Source of the DNA: AWTP1-13 sp033764875
GTDB lineage: Bacteria; Pseudomonadota; Alphaproteobacteria; Rhizobiales; Hyphomicrobiaceae
Direction: 5' to 3'
Assembly: GCA_033764875.1 (NCBI GenBank)
Contig: JANRIO010000011.1
Span: 1-64,000, forward strand
DNA length: 64,000 nt
Part shown: positions 1 through 8,022 of the stretch, piece after piece
How the letters are laid out: each line of letters starts with the position of its first letter
Numbering within the stretch: the stretch's first letter is position 1
Position numbers and translations under genes: made by a program
The notes under the pieces: generated by a model
Seen by the model: the letters and a program-made list of their open reading frames with translations, nothing else
The model's database searches: none
What the model was told of the DNA's origin: nothing

Positions 1-1
1 G

Positions 2-664
2 TCCGACGTTGAGGATGAACTATCTACCGTTTGGCCCAAGTGTCTAAGCGGGGATGCTCGTGCCTTCCGCGTGACGGTAGCGTTCGACCGAATGCTGCGG
101 GCGGCGGGGAAGGTTCGCAACGCGGATTTGGGGTTGATCGATGTCGGGCCGAACCTCGGCGCTATCAATCGATGCGCCCTCGTGTCCGCGGACTACGTTG
201 TCATACCGATTGGGGCCGATCTTTTCTCTCTGCGAGGCCTCCAAAACGTGGGACCCAAGCTTCGTGCGTGGCGCGGCGAGTGGCGGGATAGGAAGGCAAG
301 AGCACCGAAGGGATTGAACTTCGCGCTGCCCGAGGGCGAAATGACCCCAATTGGATACGTCGTCTCGCGGTTTTCATCTCGCGGCAGCCGAGCGGCTAAG
401 GCATTCCAGCGGTGGTTGGACAGAGCCCCGCTTGTCTACGCCGAAGCTGTGCTCGGCGATGTCGGAGCGGCAGCGCCTTCCAATCGGCTCGCACAGCTTA
501 AGGACTACCGTTCGTTGATGCCGATGGCTCAGGAAGCCCGTAAGCCGATGTTCGCGCTTCGGCCAGCAGACGGAGCAATTGGAGGGCATCAGACCGCGGT
601 CCAAGAGTGCTACAAAGACTTTGAAGCACTTACCGGCGAGATTGAAAGACGCATCGAGCTGTGA
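2..664 (+). CDS. ParA-like P-loop ATPase, C-terminal part (5' end outside window)
   Basis: The reading frame is open to the left edge, so the N-terminus with the deviant Walker A motif is missing. The visible part has the Walker B-like strand and loop LGLIDVGPNLGAINR followed by SADYVVIPIGADLFSLRGL, typical of ParA/MinD/Soj-type ATPases that sense DNA or membrane. The rest is a long helical C-terminus ending in a Glu/Arg-rich helix. It is probably one of the orphan ParA-like proteins of accessory regions rather than the chromosomal segregation ATPase, since no parB is next to it. Base composition is visibly less GC-rich than the rest of the window, which suggests transfer. Family assignment is fairly sure; role is unknown. 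Confidence 0.75.
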   Translation, partial: SDVEDELSTVWPKCLSGDARAFRVTVAFDRMLRAAGKVRNADLGLIDVGPNLGAINRCALVSADYVVIPIGADLFSLRGLQNVGPKLRAWRGEWRDRKARAPKGLNFALPEGEMTPIGYVVSRFSSRGSRAAKAFQRWLDRAPLVYAEAVLGDVGAAAPSNRLAQLKDYRSLMPMAQEARKPMFALRPADGAIGGHQTAVQECYKDFEALTGEIERRIEL

Positions 665-970
665 GTGGTACACCGAGGTGGTACACGGCAAGTCCATCGA
701 GGAGGCGTAATCCGTTGAAATGCAAGCCTACTGCTGGAACGAGGGGCAGTCCTTTCCTGGGCACCAATTTTTGTATGCGCGCAGCCGCCACGCCAACCCT
801 GCGCGCTGTGGTTCCGGTTCGAGGACGGCCCTCGAACCTGCACCAATGTTTGGCCGGGCGCTGCCGCGGCGGTGGCTTCGCCTGAGTGAGGGCGCCCCGA
901 TCGAGCGGAGGCCGGCCGAGCCAGCCAGAGGCCAGGCGCGCCCGAGTGGCACGTTGGCGAGCGGTTCTCC
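665..970. other. Intergenic stretch with no recognisable gene
   Basis: About 300 bases between the ParA-like gene and the repeat array. Open frames here give low-complexity Arg/Pro/Ala-rich translations with no family resemblance and no ribosome binding site. I see nothing functional. Confidence 0.5.
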
Positions 971-1050
971 TGCCGTCGGCAAGACGTCTGCTGTCAGGCG
1001 CACCTTCGCTCCATCACTGACGGCCGCCGTGAGGGCACGCCCTCTCCACA

Positions 1051-1160
1051 TGCCTTCCCGGACGGCGTGCGCAAGCACGGAGATCTGGGATCTTCACCCG
1101 CCGCGGTCTATTGCAACGGGGAGAGATCCCGGCTCTCGCTGCCGCTCGGCCGGGAAGGCA
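1051..1160 (-). repeat. Dispersed 110-bp element, copy 1
   Basis: Begins TGCCTTCCCGG and ends CCGGGAAGGCA, perfect 11-base inverted ends. Inside are a short hairpin (CGTGCGCAAGCACG) and the GATCCCGGCTCTCGCTGCCG block shared by all copies. Orientation is opposite to the copies at 10073, 22360, 22562, 24097, 24307 and 24545. Confidence 0.85.
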
Positions 1161-1259
1161 CGCGGTGAGGGAGGTGGCCTGCCGTCGGCAAGACGTCTGC
1201 TGTCAGGCGCACCTTCGCTCCATCACTGACGAGCGCCGTGAGGGCACGCCCTCTCCACA

Positions 1260-1364
1260 TGCCTTCCCGGACGTCGTGCGCAAGCACGGAGATCCGGGAT
1301 CTTCACCCGCCGCGGTCTGCCGCCACCGGGAAAGATCCCGGCTCTCGCTGCCGCTCGGCCGGGC
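1260..1364 (-). repeat. Dispersed 110-bp element, copy 2 (right end degenerate)
   Basis: Same orientation as copy 1. The left end TGCCTTCCCGG is intact, but the right end breaks off after GCCGCTCGGCCGGG and runs into unrelated sequence just before the NACHT gene stop. This suggests truncation or decay. Confidence 0.8.
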
Positions 1365-1378
1365 GCGCATGCAACCCG

Positions 1379-3307
1379 TCAGTGCAACAGGCGCCGCAAG
1401 ATGGGCGCAGCCTGCTCGTCGCCGAACTTGCGCAGGAGCTCTCGCAGCGCCGGGGCGCTGCCGATGGCGCGCTGCAGCACCTGCACGAACGGCGAGCTTT
1501 CGCCCACGTCGATGCCGCCGAGTGCCTGCCGGATGGCGCTGCGCGACTGGTTGAGGCTGGCGCGCCCGGCCGCGTGCGCCTGCGCTTCCGCGGCAAGGAG
1601 CGAGGCCGCGTACAGGCCGGCCAGGTACTCGGCCAGGATCGGATGGCTGAAGTCGACGAGCCCCGCCTTGCGGCCGGCCCCGAAGAACGCGAACTGGACC
1701 AGCGCGTACAGCACACGGTCGTTGTCTTCCGCCTCCAGCCGGTCGGAGACGTAGGATGGCCCGAGCAGCGCGCGGATCGTCTCGGCGTCGAGCAGGCCCG
1801 CCTCGCCGTCGCCGTTCTGCAGTCGGTTGTGGGCGATGGCGCCAAGGATCTCCAGCACGCTGCGGCGCCCCTCCGCCTCGAAGGCGCTCGCGATCCCGGT
1901 GCGCGCCTCGCTGCCGTCAAGGAGGCGAATGCCGAGCGCCTCGGCGCGCTCCTCCATGGCCTCGGCGACGATCTCCGCGTTGACGAAGTCGCGCCAGCGG
2001 AAGATGCCCTTGCCCTGCTCGCGATCCAGCATGCGTTCGACGATGTAGTCGAGCAGCTCCAGCCGGTCCGCAGGCATCCGCCCCTTGCTGCGATAGAGCT
2101 CGATCAGCAGCGCGCAATAGAACGGCAGGCTCGCCAAGCCGGCAAGGTCGGAGGCGGCGGCCAGCGCCTGCGTGAAGCCGGCCACGCGCGCGCTGTCGCG
2201 CGCGCTCGCCCGTCCGCTCTCGAGCTCCATCCAGGCGATCTGCCGCCAGGATGCGGCTCCCCACGGCGCGAGCTCGTACACCGAGACCTTTCCCCCTGGC
2301 CGCATGCGGCGCTCGAGAAACGCGCGCATGCGCGGGCTTGAGGACATCAGGCTGTCGCGCGTGCACAGGAAGATCTGGGCCTGGCTTTCGGGATCGGCGA
2401 GCGCGCGCTCAATGAAATCGAAGAAGTCGTTGTCTCCCGCGTAGACCTCGTCCAGCCCGTCGAGCATCCAGATGGCGTGCCCGTGGCGCAGCAGCCAGTG
2501 CAGCTGCTCGGTCTCGACGCCGCCGGCGATCTCGGCGTCCGCGACGGCATCGACGATGTCGTCGACGTAGCCGATCTCGAAGCCGCGCAGATGCTCGGGC
2601 AGGAAGACCAGGGGCCTCCGGCGCACGATGTCGCGGCCCTTGGCGGCGATGAACTCGCCGTAGATGGCGCTTGTCAGCGCGTTGAAGGCGACCGTTTTGC
2701 CGCCGCCGGCCGGGCCGTCCAGGATGTACAGGTGCGCGCCGTCCGACGGCTCGCGCAGCAGCCCATCCATGAACTCCACGAGATCGCCTTCGCCCGGGCT
2801 GCGCTCGTCGTGGCCAAGGCCGCTGCGCACGAAGAACGGCTGCGCCACCCGCGGGCGCTCCGCGAGCTTCAGGACCTGCGCGAGCATCGAGCGGGCCTTG
2901 CGCGCCTGGCTTCCCTCGATCTTGTAGGGCGTGTCGAAGAACTCGGCGGGAACCCGGACGCCGCCCGTGCCGTCGCGGCCGATGCTGCGTGTCACGGACG
3001 AGATGAAGTCCTTGGACAGGCCGAGCCGGCTGGGCACGAGGTAGTAGCCGACGGCGCCCGGCACGCGCGCCGTCTCCGCCGACATGCGCGCAAGGAGCGC
3101 CTGCTCGCGCTGCGTTCGCTCCGCCTCCTTCGCGGCGGAGAGCCGCTCGGATGCCTCCAGCACGGCGTCGCTGGCCCAGATCAGCAAGGCAGGTCGCGGG
3201 GCGATGAGCGTCCCGGCCTCGAGGTGGGCAAAATCGGCTTCCTGTCGGGCCAGGACATAGCCGCCGGACTGGGCGTAGGCCGTGGCGGAACGCAGCAAGC
3301 CACTCAT
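1379..3307 (-). CDS. NACHT-type STAND NTPase, predicted signalling or defence ATPase
   Basis: A 642-residue protein. Walker A is LDGPAGGGKT (K204). Walker B is IWMLDGLDEVY (about 279-289), the DGLDE form characteristic of NACHT NTPases. A helical winged-helix-like region follows, with DFSHPILAEYLAGLYAA near residue 540, as in NACHT proteins. The first about 180 residues would be the effector or adaptor part, and I do not recognise them. The C-terminus is short and carries no visible WD40, TPR or LRR sensor repeats. The ATG at 3307 is chosen because residues coded upstream of it are low-complexity. Known bacterial NACHT proteins often act in phage defence; that role here is inference. Neighbours are a ParA-like ATPase and repeats. 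Confidence 0.8.
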   Translation of the reverse strand: MSGLLRSATAYAQSGGYVLARQEADFAHLEAGTLIAPRPALLIWASDAVLEASERLSAAKEAERTQREQALLARMSAETARVPGAVGYYLVPSRLGLSKDFISSVTRSIGRDGTGGVRVPAEFFDTPYKIEGSQARKARSMLAQVLKLAERPRVAQPFFVRSGLGHDERSPGEGDLVEFMDGLLREPSDGAHLYILDGPAGGGKTVAFNALTSAIYGEFIAAKGRDIVRRRPLVFLPEHLRGFEIGYVDDIVDAVADAEIAGGVETEQLHWLLRHGHAIWMLDGLDEVYAGDNDFFDFIERALADPESQAQIFLCTRDSLMSSSPRMRAFLERRMRPGGKVSVYELAPWGAASWRQIAWMELESGRASARDSARVAGFTQALAAASDLAGLASLPFYCALLIELYRSKGRMPADRLELLDYIVERMLDREQGKGIFRWRDFVNAEIVAEAMEERAEALGIRLLDGSEARTGIASAFEAEGRRSVLEILGAIAHNRLQNGDGEAGLLDAETIRALLGPSYVSDRLEAEDNDRVLYALVQFAFFGAGRKAGLVDFSHPILAEYLAGLYAASLLAAEAQAHAAGRASLNQSRSAIRQALGGIDVGESSPFVQVLQRAIGSAPALRELLRKFGDEQAAPILRRLLH

Positions 3308-3707
3308 GCATGCCCCTCCGATGCAGCAGCGGCCGGGGTGCGATCGCGGCTCTGCCGGGCGACGCACGGGAATACTTGCCGCTGGAACTTCACGCCAAGA
3401 ACAACAACGCCTCGCGTCGCGAGCTGGGGCGCACGACGACCGCCTGCGCCTGCGATCGACCGCGTTATACACGGCACGCGCGACGGTTGTCCCGCGCTTC
3501 GATGCAAGGGGCGTTGACAGGATGCGACCGACGTCGCGAGGCGGGATTTCTTGCGTGCGATGCGGACGCCATGCGCGATGGCCCGGATCCTCGATCCGGG
3601 CCATCTCTGGGGTCGCTGGAGCCGATCAGTCCAGGGTGTCGCCGCAGCGGGACGCCGCGCTTGCACCTTCCTGCAAGGGCGAAGCGATGGACTTCCCGCC
3701 GATCGCC
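3308..3707. other. Intergenic region between porin 3' end and NACHT start
   Basis: About 400 bases with no convincing gene. It should contain the NACHT promoter and the transcript end of the porin gene. The only clear structure is the perfect hairpin at 3577-3605. Confidence 0.5.
3577..3605. terminator. Perfect 13-bp hairpin downstream of the porin gene
   Basis: GATGGCCCGGATC, loop CTC, GATCCGGGCCATC. The pairing is perfect and very GC-rich. It lies about 100 bases past the porin stop on the minus strand. No T-tract follows on either strand, so it may be an intergenic palindrome rather than a classical Rho-independent terminator. Confidence 0.45.
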
Positions 3708-4409
3708 CTAGAAGCGCACGTTGTAGCCGAGCCTCACGGCGCCGAAGGTCAGCTTGCTCTCGTCCTGCGAGTTGGCTGCAGAGCTCTCGAACCGCGTGCT
3801 GCCGAAATCCGTGTAGCGGTACTCGAGCGAGATGGTCGAGTTGCGCGAGATGGCGTTCTCGACGCCCAGGCCCGCCGTCCAGCCGCTTCGGTTCTGACTG
3901 ACGGAGGCAAACGGCGCGGAGGCTGGCGTGACGGCCTTGGTCAGGTCGTTGCGGCCCCAGGCCCAGCCGCCGGTTCCGTAGAACAGCCAGCTTCCGGAGG
4001 CGACGCCAAGCCGGCCGCGCACCGAGCCCAGCGTGTTGAGGTTCATCCTGTGCAGGTAGCCGAGGGACCCGACGCCGTCCTGGTTCACATCGGCCTTCTC
4101 GATGTCGGCCTCGACGCCGAACACGACGTTGCCGGTCTGCATGTTGTAGCCGAGGCGAAGGCCACCCAGCACGCCCTGCGTGTCGTAGCTGTAGGTCTGA
4201 TCGAATGCGCCGGGGAATGGACCCGACTTCGCGGACACATCGCCGAAGCCGTAGCCGAACTGAACGCCGCCGTAGAGCCCGGTCCAGGAATAGGCGGGGC
4301 CGCGGCAGTCGTCCTTCATGCCGCCGCACGGACCGCCGGCCAGCGCGCCGGTGGCCGAGATGACCATGCTGCCAAAAGCAACCAACAAGAGCCTATGCGT
4401 TACGCGCAC
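3708..4409 (-). CDS. Outer-membrane beta-barrel protein, Omp25/Omp31-like porin family
   Basis: A 233-residue exported protein: an N-terminal hydrophobic stretch RLLLVAFGSMVISATGALA is a signal peptide with cleavage near ALA. Alternating beta-strand patterns such as WTGLYGGVQFGYGFGD and the C-terminal GAVRLGYNVRF, ending in Phe, are typical of eight-stranded outer-membrane barrels. I prefer the GTG at 4409, which has GGAG seven bases upstream. The longer frame from GTG 4448 would begin almost at the -10-like TATAAT (4451-4456). Monocistronic. Role is likely structural or small-solute permeation. Confidence 0.8.
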   Translation of the reverse strand: MRVTHRLLLVAFGSMVISATGALAGGPCGGMKDDCRGPAYSWTGLYGGVQFGYGFGDVSAKSGPFPGAFDQTYSYDTQGVLGGLRLGYNMQTGNVVFGVEADIEKADVNQDGVGSLGYLHRMNLNTLGSVRGRLGVASGSWLFYGTGGWAWGRNDLTKAVTPASAPFASVSQNRSGWTAGLGVENAISRNSTISLEYRYTDFGSTRFESSAANSQDESKLTFGAVRLGYNVRF

Positions 4410-4450
4410 GATACAACTCCATACGCTGCTGCCTGACTGTAAGTACACGC

Positions 4451-4456
4451 ATTATA
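4451..4456 (-). promoter_or_regulatory. -10-like element of the porin gene
   Basis: Minus-strand TATAAT lies about 40 bases upstream of the preferred GTG start, in an AT-rich patch unusual for this window. No good -35 hexamer is visible at the usual distance, so this is a tentative promoter. Confidence 0.4.
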
Positions 4457-4510
4457 GGCAAGAGGGCCGGGATTGGCTGTTGCGAAACAGTCACGATGCT
4501 CATGATTCGA

Positions 4511-4537
4511 GCAATTGGCGCAATTTTAACCAATTGC
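4511..4537. promoter_or_regulatory. Operator-like dyad upstream of the porin gene
   Basis: GCAATTGG and CCAATTGC form a perfect 8-base inverted repeat separated by 11 bases, centred about 70 bases upstream of the -10-like element. The AT-rich arms make a terminator for the neighbouring stress-protein gene less likely than a regulator-binding site. Confidence 0.4.
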
Positions 4538-4726
4538 GATGCGGTCAGCTCTTCCCGGTGCGCGGCTCCTCGGCGCCCCCCTCGCTGACCGCCAGATCGC
4601 CTCTCCATGCGGCCGTCAGGTGGGCCTCGACGGGCGCGGCGGCGGGCAGAGGTCCAGGCGTCGCCACCGCATTGATCTGGGTCGCGCGTCGGCGGGGCCC
4701 GGCGACGGCCCCGGGCCGCTCCACGC

Positions 4727-5578
4727 TCAGTGCATCACCAGCACCGGCAGGCTGGCCCGCTCGAGCGCCGTCTGCGTCACGCCGCCGAACACGAACTCGG
4801 CGAGCCGGCTGCGGCCGTAGCCGCCCATGATCATCACGTCGGCATGCAGCGCCCGCGCCTTCGCCTCGAGCGCGGCGAAGAGGCCGGCCCGGCCCCGCTC
4901 GACCGGCTCGAAGCGTGCCTCGACGCCGTAGAGCGCGAGATACGAGATCAGCGCCGCGGGCTCGCCCTCGCCGGCTTCCGCGACACCGATGATGGTCGTG
5001 CGCCCGGCTGCCGCCAGGATCGGCAGCGCCGCCTTGACCGCGCGCGCGGCCTCCGGCGTCTCCTTCCACAGGATCACCGGCCTCGCGAGGCTCTCGGGCC
5101 TCACGCCCGGCGGCAGCACCAGCAGCGGCCGGCCCGAGGCCATCAGGATCGTCTCCAGCCGGTCGTGCGGCAGCCCGTCGCTGCCAGCCGGCCGCGCCAT
5201 GATGGTGAGATCGTGGTGGCGCGCCTCGGCCAGGATCAGCGGCAGCGGGTCGCCGGCCGCCTCCAGCCAGTGCACGCTGCGGCCGCTGCCGATCTCGCCG
5301 CTGAGCGGGATCTCGTGCTCGGCGCAGAACGCCTTCACGTGCTCGGCGGCGGCGGCAAGCCTGCGGCTCGACCTCTCGCGCAGCTCCCGGAAGGCGCCGG
5401 CGACGGCGGCCCCCCGCGTCGACCCGATATGCGGCGTGTTGAGCGCGGCCGCCGCCGGGTCGACCTTGATGTGCAGGCAGTCGAGATGCGCGCCCAGCGC
5501 CCGGGACAGCACGTTGGCGGCGCTGAGCACGCCCGCGTCCGCAGCGCTCCCTGCGACTGGCACCAGGATCGTCTTCAT
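4727..5578 (-). CDS. Tandem-domain universal stress protein
   Basis: A 283-residue cytoplasmic protein with UspA folds. It starts MKTILVPVAGSAADAGVL. The second half has TTIIGVAEAG and ends MIMGGYGRSRLAEFVFGGVTQ followed by SLPVLVMH, the G-2x-G-9x-G(S/T) nucleotide loop region of ATP-binding Usp proteins. The first half retains LILAEARHHDLTIMARP, a more degenerate domain. The start is the ATG at 5578 with GGGTGAG upstream; the frame continues open upstream but codes nothing recognisable. Usually induced by growth arrest or stress, with no specific substrate assignable. Confidence 0.85.
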   Translation of the reverse strand: MKTILVPVAGSAADAGVLSAANVLSRALGAHLDCLHIKVDPAAAALNTPHIGSTRGAAVAGAFRELRERSSRRLAAAAEHVKAFCAEHEIPLSGEIGSGRSVHWLEAAGDPLPLILAEARHHDLTIMARPAGSDGLPHDRLETILMASGRPLLVLPPGVRPESLARPVILWKETPEAARAVKAALPILAAAGRTTIIGVAEAGEGEPAALISYLALYGVEARFEPVERGRAGLFAALEAKARALHADVMIMGGYGRSRLAEFVFGGVTQTALERASLPVLVMH

Positions 5579-5700
5579 GCGCTCACCCCGCCTAGCTCTG
5601 TTGCGGGATCCAGGATGGCGCCGGCGCCGGCCGCGGGCCTTGACCCGCGTCAATCCGAAAACATCAGCAGCGTCAAAGCGCAAGCGCGCTTGCGGTGCGC

Positions 5701-6498
5701 TCACCGGTTCACGTACTGCCCCACGATCTCGAGCATCAGCGCGATGTCCTCCGGCCGCGACAGGCGGTGCTCGCCGTCGGGCACGGCGGCCACGTGCGTG
5801 TGGTCGCCGGTGAGATGCGCGACCAGGTCGAGCGTGTGCTCCCACGGCACGTCGGGGTCGAGCAGCCCGTGGATGATGTGCACCGGCCGGCCCGGGTCGA
5901 ACGGACTGGCGCCGATCAGGTGCCGCTCCCCGTCGTCGAGGAAGGCCTTGCTGATCGGGTAGGGCCCGTCGCCGTAGGCCGAGGGGCGGTGGTAGACGCC
6001 CTTTTCTGCGATGTCGCGCCGCGCCTGCGGCGGGAAGTTGTCCCACATCAGCCGCGTCATGTCCCAGGCCGGCGCGATCAGGACGAGCGCCGTGATGCGC
6101 TCTGCCGTCTCCGGCGCCTCCGCCATCAGGCTGCGCAGCAGCAGAAGCGCCATGTAGCCGCCCATGCTGGAGCCGACGAGCACCGTGGGCCCGGTGGCCA
6201 GCGCCTCGAACACGGCGCGCGTCTCCTCCAGCCACCGCGTCACCGTGCCGTCCTCGAACCGGCCTTCGGACTGCCCGTGGCCCGAGTAGTCGAAGCGCAC
6301 GCAGGCCACGGCGTGCGTCTGCGCCCAGTCCGCGAGCGCGCTGGCCTTGGTGCTCGTCATGTCGGATTTGAGGCCTGGCAGCCACATCACGCCGCTGCGG
6401 CCCGGCGCGGCGTCCGGGGCCGCCGCGGCGAGCGTCGCGATGCGGCGGGCCTCCGCGCCTGCGCCGACGGAGATGAAGCGAGGTTGTTTCTCTGCCAT
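5701..6498 (-). CDS. Alpha/beta hydrolase, ABHD10-like
   Basis: A 265-residue serine hydrolase. The nucleophile elbow is VGSSMGGYMALL. An upstream FDYSGHGQSEGRFEDGT motif resembles ABHD10-type thioesterases/esterases. A late Asp sits in HGLLDPDVPW and the catalytic His in PDGEHRL. No signal peptide, so cytoplasmic. Divergent from the glycosyltransferase gene with only 48 bases between starts. The natural substrate is unknown; deacylation of thioesters or acyl-glucuronides is known for relatives. Confidence 0.75.
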   Translation of the reverse strand: MAEKQPRFISVGAGAEARRIATLAAAAPDAAPGRSGVMWLPGLKSDMTSTKASALADWAQTHAVACVRFDYSGHGQSEGRFEDGTVTRWLEETRAVFEALATGPTVLVGSSMGGYMALLLLRSLMAEAPETAERITALVLIAPAWDMTRLMWDNFPPQARRDIAEKGVYHRPSAYGDGPYPISKAFLDDGERHLIGASPFDPGRPVHIIHGLLDPDVPWEHTLDLVAHLTGDHTHVAAVPDGEHRLSRPEDIALMLEIVGQYVNR

Positions 6499-6546
6499 GG
6501 GACTTTGCTTTATGAGGGGGTTGAAGCGTGTGAAGGATATAGAGGC

Positions 6547-7788
6547 GTGGGCGGCAACGGGCCAACGATACTCCAGATCATCCCCCGGCTCGATGCCGGC
6601 GGGGCGGAGCTTGCCGTCATCGACATGGCCGAGGCGGTGACGCTGGCCGGCGGCCGGGCCCTGGTCCTGTCCGAGGGGGGGCGCCTGGCGCCGCAGGTCG
6701 CGGCCGCCGGCGGTACCGTCATCGAGTTTCCGGCCGCCACCAAGAACCCGCTGCGCATCTGGTCCAACGCCGAGGCCGTCTGCGACCTCGTGCGCCGGCA
6801 GGGCATCGCGCTGCTGCACGCCCGCAGCCGCGCCCCGGCCTGGAGCGCGCTGATCGCGGCGCGCCGCGCCAGGCTGCCCTTCGTCACCACCTACCACGGC
6901 GCCTACAAGGAAAGTGGCGCCCTCAAGCGCGCCTACAACAGCGTCATGGCCCGCGGCGACGTCGTCATCGCCAACTCGGCCTTCACGGCAGGCCTCATCC
7001 GCCAGCGCTACCGGACGCCCGAGGCGCGCATCGCCGTCATCCACCGCGGCCTCGACCCCGCGGCATTCGACCCCGCCCGCGTCGCGCCCGACCGGATCGC
7101 GGCGCTGCGCGCGGCCTGGGGCGTGAAGCCGGGCCAGCGCGTCATCCTGCACCCGGCGCGGCTTACGTCCTGGAAGGGGCAGAGCGTCGTCATCGAATCG
7201 GCGGCGCTGCTGCGCGCCTCGGGCCGCCTGGACGACGCCGTGGTCGTCCTCGCCGGCGATCCGCAGGGGCGGGCGGAGTATGTGGCCGGCCTCGACCAGC
7301 GCATCGATACCCTCGGCCTGGCGGGGCACGTGTTGAGGGTCGGGCACGTGTCCGACATGCCGGCGGCCTATCTGGCCGCTCACGTCACCCTCGTCGCCTC
7401 CACCGAGCCCGAGGCCTTCGGCCGCACCGTGATCGAGGCCGCCGCCATGCGCTGCCCGGTCATCGCCACGGCCCTCGGCGCCCCGCCCGAGATCATCAAG
7501 GCGCCGCCGAAATGCGAGGAAGATCAAGCCACAGGCTGGCTGGTCGCGCCCGGCCAGGCGTGGGCGCTGGCCGAGCAGGTGCACGCGGCGTTGCGGCTTT
7601 CCCAGCCCCAGCGCGAGCGCCTGGGCGAGCGGGCGCGGGCCCACGTCCTGGCCCACTACACCAAGCGCAACCTGCAGCTCGAGACGCTGGCCGTCTACGA
7701 CCGGCTGCTCGGCACCGGCCTGGCGCAGCGCTTTCGCGACCGGCCCGCCGTACACGCGCCTTTGGGAAGTTTGCCGCTGCAATCTTGA
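6547..7788 (+). CDS. GT4-family glycosyltransferase
   Basis: A 413-residue GT-B fold enzyme. The N-terminal donor-independent domain starts ILQIIPRLDAGGAEL, and the C-terminal domain has ILHPARLTSWKGQ and the E-x7-E signature EPEAFGRTVIEAA (retaining GT4 enzymes). It transfers sugar from a nucleotide sugar to a lipid or polysaccharide acceptor at the inner membrane; its similarity to lipopolysaccharide core and capsule enzymes suggests an envelope role. GTG 6547 is chosen because it directly precedes the conserved N-terminus and AAGGA lies upstream. No other polysaccharide genes adjoin it. Confidence 0.8.
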   Translation: MGGNGPTILQIIPRLDAGGAELAVIDMAEAVTLAGGRALVLSEGGRLAPQVAAAGGTVIEFPAATKNPLRIWSNAEAVCDLVRRQGIALLHARSRAPAWSALIAARRARLPFVTTYHGAYKESGALKRAYNSVMARGDVVIANSAFTAGLIRQRYRTPEARIAVIHRGLDPAAFDPARVAPDRIAALRAAWGVKPGQRVILHPARLTSWKGQSVVIESAALLRASGRLDDAVVVLAGDPQGRAEYVAGLDQRIDTLGLAGHVLRVGHVSDMPAAYLAAHVTLVASTEPEAFGRTVIEAAAMRCPVIATALGAPPEIIKAPPKCEEDQATGWLVAPGQAWALAEQVHAALRLSQPQRERLGERARAHVLAHYTKRNLQLETLAVYDRLLGTGLAQRFRDRPAVHAPLGSLPLQS

Positions 7789-8008
7789 CTTGCGCGTTCA
7801 TCTCTCCGATTCTGGCGGGTACCGCGGCCGGCATCGCATGGCCGCGGGCAGCGGCGCTGTGCGGTCTGGCACGGTACGACACGGCGGCCCTGGCTTGGAC
7901 GCGCAGACCGGCCGGCGTTAGTGCATACCGGAATGATCAAGGCATTTGCACCAGCAACGACACCGACCTGACGAGCATTTCTTGAGAAGGCCACAGGTTC
8001 AATAGCAG

Positions 8009-8015
8009 AAGGAGG
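8009..8015 (+). promoter_or_regulatory. Ribosome binding site that fixes an AUC start for infC
   Basis: GAAGGAGG lies 7 bases before ATC at 8023 but 19 bases before the first ATG (8035). The spacing argues for initiation at ATC. Confidence 0.7.
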
Positions 8016-8022
8016 CACCAAC

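Larger units (their letters stand above)
971..1364. repeat. Tandem array: spacer-core-spacer-core of the dispersed 110-bp element
   Basis: Two 110-bp-class cores (1051-1160 and 1260-1364) each follow an about 80-100-bp spacer containing GACGTCTGCTGTCAGGCGC and CTTCGCTCCATCACTGAC, giving a period of 209 bases. The same spacer sits between two cores at 24097-24416 in the opposite orientation. The array lies downstream of the NACHT gene and ends about 15 bases before its stop codon. Confidence 0.85.

Noticed and set aside
971..1364. Possible CRISPR or short tandem repeat array
   Set aside because: The period is 209 bases, the spacers are repeated rather than unique, and no cas genes are present.
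1238..2341. Plus-strand open frame opposite the NACHT gene
   Set aside because: It begins inside the repeat array and continues as the antisense of a motif-bearing gene.
4727..6565. A 612-codon minus-strand open frame suggesting one large protein
   Set aside because: Only the last 283 codons have protein-like content (universal stress protein); the upstream part is the antisense or shifted frame of the hydrolase gene and is low-complexity.
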